Part shown: in pieces, positions 18,462-26,815 of the stretch
Layout of the letters: each line of letters begins with the position of its first letter
How positions within the stretch are numbered: the first letter of the stretch is position 1
Assembly (NCBI GenBank): GCA_947600345.1
Contig: CANQGC010000002.1
Coordinates: 1 to 32,791 of the forward strand
Reading direction: 5' to 3'
Source of the DNA: an uncultured Clostridia bacterium
GTDB lineage: Bacteria > Bacillota > Clostridia > Christensenellales > Aristaeellaceae
Length of the DNA stretch: 32,791 bases
Position numbers and translations under genes: made by a program
The notes under the pieces: generated by a model
Seen by the model: only the letters and a program-made list of their open reading frames with translations
Databases searched by the model: none
What the model was told of the DNA's origin: nothing

Positions 18462-21400
18462 CTACTTCGGGCGGCGGATCTTGTATTTGCGAGAGGTGTA
18501 ATAGCTCTTGTCGCGGATCGAGGTGGAGACGCAGTTGGAGTAGAGGTCGTCTCCGCCGCCGCCCTGCTCGATGACCACGAACTGGTCGCGGGCCGCGTTG
18601 GTGTAGTAGAGGAACATCACCACGTGGTGGCCGCCGGAGCAGATCAGGTCGCCGGGGCGCATCTTGTCCCAGGTGTTGATGGTCTTGTAGTAGCTGGCGT
18701 CGGCGATGCCGTTGGTGGTATCGCTGTTGCGCCCGCTGCCGTAGCCCCACAGCGCCATCGAGCAGTAGCTGGAGCAGTCGCTGCCGGGATATTCGCGGCT
18801 GGTGAAGCTGTTGGTGGTGCGGTAGTGGTCGCCCTCCGGCACGACGAAGCCCTTGTTGATCAGCCGCTGCGGGTAGTAGGTGCGGTGGTACTGGGTGTAG
18901 GGCATGCCGAAGTAGTAGGTGTCCTTCTTGAAGTCCTTCTCTCCGCCCTCGGAGTTCGCGGCCTTCCAGTAGCGCTTGAGGGAATTGGGGCTCCAGGGGA
19001 AGGCGAACATGTCGAAGGCGCGGTCGATGGCATTCAGGCGCTTGTTGTACTCGGAATCGCTGATGCCATCATTGGCCGAGACCTCGTTGAGCTCCGCGTA
19101 GGCGGACTCGCGCACCGCCTGGATCTGCCGCATGTTGGAGGCGATGGTGGAGGGATCCTTGGTGCGGTGCTCCGGCATGACCAGGCAGCGGTAATGGGAG
19201 AGCACCACCACCTTAAACTTTACCGCCGAGAGCTTGGGGTTGCTCGCGGATGTGCCGGTGATGGTCACGCGCCCGGGGGATACGGCCAGTATCGAGCCGT
19301 CGCTCTGCACGCGGGCGATCTCCGCGTTGGAGGAGGTCCACTGCATCCGGGGATCGACGCCCTCGGGGAACACGTAGAGCTCGGGCGCGTAGCTGTCGCC
19401 CGCCTCCAGATAGACCGGCGACTGGCCCGCGAACTTCAGCAGCGCGGGGGCGCTGAGATCCTCCAGCACCCAGACCGTGGTCTTGGCGCTCACCTTCTTC
19501 GGCGTGTTTTTGGTGGTGACGGTGACCTCGCAGCGGCCGACCTTTTTGGGCGTGATCCAGCCGGTGTCGGCGTCGATGGCGAAGAAGCCCTTCTTCTTGT
19601 TCGCGCCGCTGAGTGCAAACGTCAGGTCCGCCGCGGAGTTTTCGGGCAGGAACGCCACCGGGAGCTGCGCGCCCTCGGTGTTCAGCTGCACGGCGAAGTT
19701 CTCCGGCAGCTGGATTGCCTCCGGCGTGGGCACGACGTCGATGGGGAAGTCGCGGTACAGGCCCTCCACATGGGTGTAGGCGCGGATGACGGCCTCGCCC
19801 TCCCGCAGGGCGGCGATGTGGATTCCATCTTCGATCGCCACGATCCCCTCGCCGGAGATCAGCTCGAAGCGCAGCGAGGTGTGCGCGCCCTCGGGCGTCA
19901 GCGCGTATTTGGGCGTGAAGCTCTCCTGGCCCACGCTGATGCGCTGGGGCTCCTCGAATTCGATGTCCTCGGGCGCGGGCACGACGGTCACTTCGCAGCG
20001 CGCACTCTTGCCGTTGTGGGTGGTGACGGTGATGATCGCCGCGCCCTCCGAGGCGGCGGTGATCGTGCCGTCCGGCGCGACGGTGGCGATTTCCTCGTCG
20101 TCGCTCTCGTAGCGCAGCGTGGTGGCGCTGTTCTTCGTGATCGTCGGGTGGAGCGTGAAGGTCTCGCCCACGCCCAGCGTCAGCTTCTGCTCCCCGGCGT
20201 CGAGGCTCACCTTGCTGGGCTTCTTCTTGACGTTGACGCTCAGACTGACGCTCACGCCGTTCTGGGCGGTGATGGTGATGGCAGCCTTGCCCGTCTTCTT
20301 GCCCTGCACCAGGCCGTCGGCGCTCACGGAGGCGCGGCTGGCCTTGCTGGACTTGTAGCTGTAGGTCGCGGCGCAGCCCTCGGGCACGACCTCCGGAAGG
20401 ATCTGGTAGCTGTCGCCCACGCCGAGGTCGATGCTCTTCTCGGGCAGCAGCAGCTCCTCGGGGGCGGGAACGACCCGCAGCGGCGCCGTGGCGGAGACGC
20501 CCTCCGCGTAGGTGTAGGCCTCCAGCGTGCCGATACCGGCGGTCTTCGCCAGAACGTTGCCGTCCGCGTCGACGGTGGCGACGTCCCTTCCGCTGCCGTC
20601 CGCGGCCTGGGAGTCGATCACCCGGTATCGAATCAGGCCGGCGCTGCCCTCGTTCAGCGCGGCCACGATCCTGCCGGTGGAGTTCACGCCCAGCTCCTCG
20701 GGGGCCTCGACGATGCGCATGGATTCGGGCCGGGGCAGGACCTCGATGGTCACGGCCTTGGCCCTCTTGTTGTTGTGGGTGACGGCGTTGAGGGAGAACG
20801 TTCCGACGCTGTGGGCGGTGATCTGCCCCGCTTCATCGACGGTGGCGATGCCCCACTGCTCCTCCGGGATGGAGAAGGAAACCGTGCCCGCGGAGCCGGA
20901 GGTCAGCTTGTAGCCCGGCTGGAGCGTCTCGCCCACGCCCAGCTGGTTGCGGTCGACGGAGATGCTGACCTTCGACGGGGCCTTCTTGACGGTGATGGTG
21001 AGCTCCGCCCTGAGCTTGCCGTTGTAGGTGGTGGCGGTGATCTTCGCCTTGCCGGCCTTCTTGGCGGTGACCACGCCGTCGGCGCTCACCGACGCCACGG
21101 AGGGCTTGCTGGACTTGCAGCTGAGCTCATAGCTGCCCTCGAAGGGCGCGTCGCCCATCCGCAGCGCGGAGATGAGCCGGAGCGTTTCCCTGACGCCGAT
21201 CGTGGTCCTGCCGCCCTCGGCCTCCAGCACCAGCTCGGTGGGGGCGGGCACGATGGTCACGGAGAGGCTGGCCTCGACGCCGTTGTAGGCGGCGGCGGTG
21301 ATCTCCGCATCGCCCACGCCCACGGCGCGGATCTCGCCGCTGTCGGGATCGACCTCGGCGACCTTCGGATTCGAGCTGCGGAAGCTGAGCTTGCCCGCGG

Positions 21401-22940
21401 CGCCCTCGCTGAGCGCCCACTCGGGCGTGCAGCTGTCGCCCATGCCGATGGTCAGCGGCTCGGAGGGCGGTATCACGGCGGTGGGCGCGGCCTTGACCTC
21501 GATGGTGGCCTTCGCCTTCTTGCCGTTGTAGGTCTGCAGGTTGAGCGTGAAGGAGCCCTGCCTGTGGGCGGTGACCGCGCCGTCCTCGCCGACGCTGGCG
21601 ATGTCCCGCTGCTCCTCCGGGATGGAAACGCTGACCCTGCCCGCCGCGGAGGAGGGGGAGAGGGCGTAGTTCGCCCGCATGGTCTCGCCCACGCCCATCT
21701 CCCTGCGCGCGCCGCTCAGGAGGATCTTCGTGGGCGCCTTCTTGACGGTGACCGGGATCTCGACCCGAAGCTTCTTGTCCTTCGTCTCGAGGATCAGCGT
21801 CGTCTTGCCGGTCTTCTTGGCGGTGAGGTTGCCATCCTGATCGCCCACGATGGGGCCACGGGGCTGGGCGTCGTAGGTCATTTCGACCGGGGCGGCGCCC
21901 TCCGGCTCCAGCGTGTAGTCGATGTGGAACTTCTCGCCCTTCCCCAGCACCAGCTCCGTGACGGAGGGCACGATGGCCCTGGCGGCGACGCCGCCGGCCG
22001 CGCGCTCCAGCTCACTGAGAGAGGTCCGCAGGGAGACCTCGGCGCGGCAGCCGCTTTCGGATACGGTGGCCTGCGCCTCCGGGGCGAGCTCCCACAGGAG
22101 GCCGGGCAGCACCTCGGCGACGCTGAGCGCCTCGCCGGCGTTGTAGAGGGAGAGCGCGCCTTCGCCCGCCTCCAGCGCCTCCGCCAGCAGCGCGCGCAGC
22201 TCATCCGCCCCGTCGAAGGCGCGGCAGCCGAGCTCCCGGACGAAGTAGCTGTTCCGCGCGCCCGCACAGGCGGGAAGCTCCGCGGACCAGGCGTGGTCCC
22301 GGGCCATCGCGGCGTCGCTCAGGCCGAAGTGCGCGCCGAAGCCGTCGGGGCCGTCGTCGCGGAAGGCGTCGATGTGCGTCCACTCGCCTTCGAGCTTCGC
22401 CAGGTTCCAGGCATCCCCGTCTCCCTCGACGACCGCGCACTCGATGCCCGCCGCGCCCAGCAGCGAGGCGTAGGCCCGGGCGTAGCCCAGCGGGGAGCCG
22501 CTCAGGTTCATCATCGCGTAGAGGGGGTCGTCCGATTCGCCACGCTCGAAGTTGATGATCACGGCCTCGTACAGCCACAGGGCGCGCTCGTAGTCGCCGC
22601 GAACGCCGTCGGCGTCCATGTCCGACACCCAGCCCGAGGCCAGCGCCTCCAGCTCGCCGTCGCCGTCCGGCGCGGAAACCTCGTCCGTCGAGGGCGCCTC
22701 CGCGTCCCCGGCGGGCGGCTGCGCGCCGTCATCGGCTTCAACGCCGCCCTCATCCGGCTCCTCGGGCGCGGGGGGAAGCTCGCCCGTCTCCTCGATCTCC
22801 GCGATTTGCATCTCGACCGCGGACTCCGTCAGGACGGTTTCATCCGCCGACGCGCGAAGCACGCTCGCGGGCGCGTCGGTGAACAGCAAAACAGCGCACA
22901 GCAGCGCGCTGAGCAGACGCGTCATTCGCCTTCGATCCAT
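18462..22940 (-). CDS. Large secreted multidomain protein: signal peptide, inactive transglutaminase-like domain, about 11 Ig-like (Big_2-type) repeats, C-terminal NlpC/P60-like cysteine peptidase domain
   Basis: Signal LLSALLCAVLLFTDAPAS; YARAYASLLGAAGIECAVVEGDGDAWNLAKLEGEWTHIDAF...HFGLSDAAMARDHAW; repeated (L)GVGET...S.NP.VA.V..DG.ITA...G.A.IT..TYNGK; C-terminal PGSDCSSYCSMALWGYG...MRPGDLICSGGHHVVMFL. Confidence 0.85.
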   Translation of the reverse strand: MDRRRMTRLLSALLCAVLLFTDAPASVLRASADETVLTESAVEMQIAEIEETGELPPAPEEPDEGGVEADDGAQPPAGDAEAPSTDEVSAPDGDGELEALASGWVSDMDADGVRGDYERALWLYEAVIINFERGESDDPLYAMMNLSGSPLGYARAYASLLGAAGIECAVVEGDGDAWNLAKLEGEWTHIDAFRDDGPDGFGAHFGLSDAAMARDHAWSAELPACAGARNSYFVRELGCRAFDGADELRALLAEALEAGEGALSLYNAGEALSVAEVLPGLLWELAPEAQATVSESGCRAEVSLRTSLSELERAAGGVAARAIVPSVTELVLGKGEKFHIDYTLEPEGAAPVEMTYDAQPRGPIVGDQDGNLTAKKTGKTTLILETKDKKLRVEIPVTVKKAPTKILLSGARREMGVGETMRANYALSPSSAAGRVSVSIPEEQRDIASVGEDGAVTAHRQGSFTLNLQTYNGKKAKATIEVKAAPTAVIPPSEPLTIGMGDSCTPEWALSEGAAGKLSFRSSNPKVAEVDPDSGEIRAVGVGDAEITAAAYNGVEASLSVTIVPAPTELVLEAEGGRTTIGVRETLRLISALRMGDAPFEGSYELSCKSSKPSVASVSADGVVTAKKAGKAKITATTYNGKLRAELTITVKKAPSKVSISVDRNQLGVGETLQPGYKLTSGSAGTVSFSIPEEQWGIATVDEAGQITAHSVGTFSLNAVTHNNKRAKAVTIEVLPRPESMRIVEAPEELGVNSTGRIVAALNEGSAGLIRYRVIDSQAADGSGRDVATVDADGNVLAKTAGIGTLEAYTYAEGVSATAPLRVVPAPEELLLPEKSIDLGVGDSYQILPEVVPEGCAATYSYKSSKASRASVSADGLVQGKKTGKAAITITAQNGVSVSLSVNVKKKPSKVSLDAGEQKLTLGVGETFTLHPTITKNSATTLRYESDDEEIATVAPDGTITAASEGAAIITVTTHNGKSARCEVTVVPAPEDIEFEEPQRISVGQESFTPKYALTPEGAHTSLRFELISGEGIVAIEDGIHIAALREGEAVIRAYTHVEGLYRDFPIDVVPTPEAIQLPENFAVQLNTEGAQLPVAFLPENSAADLTFALSGANKKKGFFAIDADTGWITPKKVGRCEVTVTTKNTPKKVSAKTTVWVLEDLSAPALLKFAGQSPVYLEAGDSYAPELYVFPEGVDPRMQWTSSNAEIARVQSDGSILAVSPGRVTITGTSASNPKLSAVKFKVVVLSHYRCLVMPEHRTKDPSTIASNMRQIQAVRESAYAELNEVSANDGISDSEYNKRLNAIDRAFDMFAFPWSPNSLKRYWKAANSEGGEKDFKKDTYYFGMPYTQYHRTYYPQRLINKGFVVPEGDHYRTTNSFTSREYPGSDCSSYCSMALWGYGSGRNSDTTNGIADASYYKTINTWDKMRPGDLICSGGHHVVMFLYYTNAARDQFVVIEQGGGGDDLYSNCVSTSIRDKSYYTSRKYKIRRPK

Positions 22941-22980
22941 AGGGCATCCTCCCCCTGCTATAAAAATCCTATGTAACCAT

Positions 22981-23009
22981 ATTGTAGCACATATTTAATA
23001 TCTATACAA
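22981..23009 (-). promoter_or_regulatory. Promoter for the Ig/NlpC protein gene
   Basis: Minus strand TTGTAT (23004-23009), 17 bp, TGC-TACAAT (22981-22986); GGGGGAGGA RBS before ATG 22940. Confidence 0.65.
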
Positions 23010-23049
23010 GGGTTTGGAAACAACATTTTGGCGAAATATGCGGCAAATT

Positions 23050-23099
23050 CCCGGCGGAACTGTGGCGGAATGAAGATAGAAATTTTCCGCCGGGTTTTT
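23050..23099 (+). terminator. Terminator-like hairpin with no upstream plus-strand gene (orphan terminator or leader element)
   Basis: CCCGGCGGAA (23050-23059) pairs with TTCCGCCGGG (23085-23094), followed by TTTTT; a second copy GGCGGAA (23064-23070) could compete for the same 3' arm. Confidence 0.5.
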
Positions 23100-23133
23100 G
23101 TGCGGAAACCGTGCAAAAGTAAAAGAAATGTTG

Positions 23134-23139
23134 TATAAT
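23134..23139 (+). promoter_or_regulatory. Putative -10 element for araD
   Basis: TTGTATAATGG; the ORF track's ATG 23138 overlaps it, so translation more likely starts at 23186. Confidence 0.5.
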
Positions 23140-23185
23140 GGAGGCAGCGACTAAAGCACCGATCAAAGCGAAGGAGATGGAGAAC

Positions 23186-23881
23186 ATGCTTGAACAGCTC
23201 AAGAAGGACGTATACGAGGCCAACATGGAGCTGCCCCGCCGGGGCCTGATCACCTACACCTGGGGCAACGTCAGCGGCCGCGATCCGGAGACCGGGCTCT
23301 TCGTCATCAAGCCTAGCGGCGTGGACTACGACAAGCTGAGCCCGGACGACATGGTCGTCGTCGATCTGGACGGCAAGGTGGTGGAGGGCAGGTACCGCCC
23401 CTCCTCGGACACGCCCACCCACGTGGAGCTCTATAAGAAGTATCCGGAGATCGGCGGCATCGTGCACACCCACTCGCCGGAGGCGACCTCCTGGGCCCAG
23501 GCGGGCCGCGACATTCCGCTCTACGGCACCACCCACGCCGACTACTTCTACGGCCCGATCCCCTGCGCCCGGAGCCTGACCAGGGAGGAGATCGAGGGCG
23601 AGTACGAGAAGAACACCGGCCTGGTGATCATCGAGACCTTCGAGACCCGGGGCATCAACCCGGTCTACACGCCCGGCGTGCTCTGCGTCAACCACGGCCC
23701 CTTCACCTGGGGCAAGGATGCCGCCGAGGCGGTGCACAACGCCGTGGTGCTGGAGGAGGTCGCCAAGATGGCCACCAAGACCGAGCTGATCAACCCCAAG
23801 GTGCGCACCGCGCCCGACACCATCCGCGACAAGCACTTCTTCCGCAAGCACGGCGCGAACGCCTACTACGGACAGAAGTGA
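23186..23881 (+). CDS. araD: L-ribulose-5-phosphate 4-epimerase
   Basis: [68 protein letters not shown]...PSSDTPTH...[42 protein letters not shown] 9 nt before ATG 23186. Confidence 0.93.
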   Translation: MLEQLKKDVYEANMELPRRGLITYTWGNVSGRDPETGLFVIKPSGVDYDKLSPDDMVVVDLDGKVVEGRYRPSSDTPTHVELYKKYPEIGGIVHTHSPEATSWAQAGRDIPLYGTTHADYFYGPIPCARSLTREEIEGEYEKNTGLVIIETFETRGINPVYTPGVLCVNHGPFTWGKDAAEAVHNAVVLEEVAKMATKTELINPKVRTAPDTIRDKHFFRKHGANAYYGQK

Positions 23882-23966
23882 GCTCCATCCGGCGAAGTAC
23901 GGCCGGATCGACAGCCCGGGGGCCCGCGCCGGACGCGGGCCCCGATAGGGGAGGTAAAACGAAGAT

Positions 23967-26615
23967 ATGCTTAGGATATGGGAACTGACGGTCAATCACC
24001 TGCGGGAGGCCGTCGGCCTGGATGAGTCGCCGCGCTTCTCCTGGAAGATCGAATCGGATCTGCGCGACTTTGTGCAGCGGGGCTATCGCCTGCAGATTGC
24101 GGCGGACGCGGAGTTTGCCGTGGCGCTCTACGACAGCCGCTGGGTGGACTCCGACCGCTCGGTATGCGTCGCCGCGCCGGGCTTCGATATGGCCCCGGCG
24201 CGCGCCTACTTTGCCCGCGTGGCCGTGGCCGGGGACGGGGAGGAATCCGGATGGAGCATGCCGCTGCGCTTCGTCAGCGGGCTCTGCGGCTCGCCCTGGA
24301 TCGCGAAGTACGTCACCGCCGAAAACCCGCCCTGTCCGGACGAATCGAAGGGCAGCTGCGTGCGCGGAAGCTTCAGCGTGCTGGGGGAGGTGCGGGAGGC
24401 CTACCTGTTCTGCTCGGCGCTGGGCATCTACGTGCCCTACCTCAACGGCCGCCGGGTGGGCGAGGATCTGCTCGCTCCGGGCTGGACCAGCTACAACCGC
24501 CACGGCCTGTACCAGACCTACGAGGTCACCTCGCTGCTGCGCCGGGGCAGGAACGCGGTCGGCGCCATGCTGGGCGCGGGCTGGTACAAGGGCAAGATGG
24601 GCGTGTTCCAGGATCGCAACATCTACGGCGACCGCACCGCCTTCCTGGCCCAGCTGCTGATCCGCTACGCCGACGGCCGGGAGCAGATTGTCGCCAGCGA
24701 CGAGAGCTGGACCGGCGGCGATAGCCCGGTGCTCTTCTCCGAGATCTACGATGGCGAGATCTACGACGCCCGCCTGGAGAACCCCGCCTGGTGCCTGCCC
24801 GGCGATGCGCCCGAGGGTTGGCGGCCGGTGAGCGCCGTCGAGGGCAACCGCGCCGTGCTGGAGGCCCAGCCCGGCTGCCGCATCCGCTGCCGGGAGAAGC
24901 GCAGGGCCGCGCGCATACTGATCACCGCCAGGGGCGAGCGCGTGGTGGACTTCGAGCAGGTGCTCACCGGCTGGCCGGAGTTCGCCATTCGCGGAGCGGC
25001 GGGCAGGAGCTACAAGCTCAAGTGCTTCGAGACGCTGGACGCGAGCGGCAACGTCTATACCGCAAACCTGCGCACCGCCAAAGAGGAGCTCGTCTACACC
25101 TGCCGGGGGAGCGGCGAGGAGCGCCACCATCCGGAGTTTACCTTCTACGGCTTTCGCTACATCCAATTGGTGGATTGGCCGCTGGACGCCCAGCCCGAGG
25201 ACTTCACCGCCTGGGTGATTCACTCCGACATGCAGCCCACGGGCGCCTTCGAGTGCTCCGATCCGCTGGTGAACAGGCTTCACCGCAACATCCTCTGGGG
25301 CCAGAAGGGCAACTTCCTGGACGTGCCCACCGACTGCCCCCAGCGCGACGAGCGCCTGGGCTGGATGGGCGACGCCCAGATCTTCTGCCGCACGGCCACC
25401 TTCCTGATGGACGTGTACGGCTTCTTCCGCAAGTGGCTCAAGGATGTGCGCGCCGATCAGCTTCCCGACGGCGGCGTGCCCCACGTGGTGCCCGACCTGT
25501 TCACCTGCAGCCCGAACGCCAAGAACGACTGGCTGATCTGCCAGGGCACCCACTCCGCCGCGGGCTGGGCCGACGCCATCATCATCTGCCCCTGGAGCCT
25601 GTACCTGGCCTACGGCGACCTTCAGGTGGTCGAGGAGCAGTACGAGCCCATGCGCCGGTGGATCCACTTCATGCGCGACCACTCCGAGGACTACCTGTGG
25701 AGCTTCGGCCTGCAGTTCGGCGACTGGGTGGCGCTGGACGCGGAGCAGGGCAGCTACTTCGGCGCGACGCCCAACGAGCTCTGCTGCACCGCCTACTACG
25801 CCTACTCGGTCAGCCTCTTCGTCAAGATGGCGAAGGCGCTGGGGCGGACGGAGGACGTGGAGACCTACGGCAAGCTGCGCGACGGCATCGTGGACAAGTT
25901 CCGCCGGACCTTCTTCACGCCCGAGGGCGACATGACCGCCCAGACCCAGACCGCCCATATACTGGCGCTGCACTTCGAGCTGGTGGCGCCCGAGCTGCGC
26001 GCGCGCACCGCCGCGAACCTGGTCAAGCTCCTTCAGAAGGAGAACGGCCACCTGGTGACCGGCTTCATGGGCACCACCTACTTCACCCAGACGCTGGCCG
26101 AGTGCGGCTACGTGGACGAGGCCTACGACCTGCTGCTCAAGGACGACTTCCCCTCCTGGCTGTACCAGGTCAAGGCCGGGGGCACCACCATATGGGAGCA
26201 CTGGGACGGCATTCGCCCGGACGGCAGCATGTGGAGCCCGGACATGAACTCCTTCAACCACTACGCCTACGGCGCGGTGGGCGAGTTCCTCTACCGCTTC
26301 GCCGCCGGTCTGGACGCCGACCCCGAGGATCCGGGCTACCATCACGCCTTCCTGCGGCCGAGGATCAACCCGCGCCTTTCGAGCGCGCGCGCCAGCGAAC
26401 AGACGCCCTACGGCGAGCTGGCCTGCGGCTGGGAGATCGACGGGGATGAGGTGCGCGTGGACGTGCGCGTGCCGGCCAACGCCAGCGCCACGCTGACGCT
26501 GCCGGACGTGGCGGAGATCGCGGAGGCCGGCGGCGCGGAGTTCGCGCGCGACGGCGCGGACATGACCGCCCGCATCGGCTCCGGGGAGTATCGCTTCATT
26601 TATAAGAGAAAGTAA
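23967..26615 (+). CDS. Alpha-L-rhamnosidase (GH78), no signal peptide
   Basis: FECSDPLVNRLHRNILWGQKGNFLDVPTDCPQRDERLGWMGDAQIFCRTATFLMDVYGFFRKWLKDVRADQLPDGGVPHVVPD...GTTIWEHWDGI...MNSFNHYAYGAVGEFLYR; N-terminal fibronectin-like substrate domain. Confidence 0.92.
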   Translation: MLRIWELTVNHLREAVGLDESPRFSWKIESDLRDFVQRGYRLQIAADAEFAVALYDSRWVDSDRSVCVAAPGFDMAPARAYFARVAVAGDGEESGWSMPLRFVSGLCGSPWIAKYVTAENPPCPDESKGSCVRGSFSVLGEVREAYLFCSALGIYVPYLNGRRVGEDLLAPGWTSYNRHGLYQTYEVTSLLRRGRNAVGAMLGAGWYKGKMGVFQDRNIYGDRTAFLAQLLIRYADGREQIVASDESWTGGDSPVLFSEIYDGEIYDARLENPAWCLPGDAPEGWRPVSAVEGNRAVLEAQPGCRIRCREKRRAARILITARGERVVDFEQVLTGWPEFAIRGAAGRSYKLKCFETLDASGNVYTANLRTAKEELVYTCRGSGEERHHPEFTFYGFRYIQLVDWPLDAQPEDFTAWVIHSDMQPTGAFECSDPLVNRLHRNILWGQKGNFLDVPTDCPQRDERLGWMGDAQIFCRTATFLMDVYGFFRKWLKDVRADQLPDGGVPHVVPDLFTCSPNAKNDWLICQGTHSAAGWADAIIICPWSLYLAYGDLQVVEEQYEPMRRWIHFMRDHSEDYLWSFGLQFGDWVALDAEQGSYFGATPNELCCTAYYAYSVSLFVKMAKALGRTEDVETYGKLRDGIVDKFRRTFFTPEGDMTAQTQTAHILALHFELVAPELRARTAANLVKLLQKENGHLVTGFMGTTYFTQTLAECGYVDEAYDLLLKDDFPSWLYQVKAGGTTIWEHWDGIRPDGSMWSPDMNSFNHYAYGAVGEFLYRFAAGLDADPEDPGYHHAFLRPRINPRLSSARASEQTPYGELACGWEIDGDEVRVDVRVPANASATLTLPDVAEIAEAGGAEFARDGADMTARIGSGEYRFIYKRK

Positions 26616-26638
26616 TCAATTCAGCCCATTATGCAACA

Positions 26639-26678
26639 AACGCCGCCGCGATGAACAAATCCGGCGGCGTTCGTTTTG
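26639..26678 (+). terminator. Terminator-like hairpin after the rhamnosidase gene
   Basis: AACGCCGCCG...CGGCGGCGTT followed by CGTTTTGT. Confidence 0.65.
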
Positions 26679-26751
26679 TAAGAAATGCAAAATCGAGAGG
26701 TTTTCACTTAACCTGTCAAATATTCGACTTGTGAATTGTGACATTTCACCA

Positions 26752-26780
26752 TTGAAATAAGCTTGCAATTTGTATATAAT
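26752..26780 (+). promoter_or_regulatory. Strong sigma-A type promoter for the ABC transporter operon
   Basis: TTGAAA (26752-26757), exactly 17 bp, TATAAT (26775-26780); RBS TAGGAGG before ATG 26816. Confidence 0.88.
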
Positions 26781-26815
26781 ATTAGTGGTACAATTTTTTA
26801 GTAGGAGGTAAAACC

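Noticed and set aside
18447-22976. 1509-aa plus-strand ORF antisense to the Ig/NlpC gene
   Set aside because: Same GC-bias artefact; G/A/V/H/R-rich translation without signal peptide or domain motifs, while the minus strand has clear domains, promoter and RBS.
23790-26345. 851-aa minus-strand ORF antisense to the GH78 rhamnosidase
   Set aside because: Antisense to a gene with clear catalytic motifs; composition is typical of shadow ORFs.
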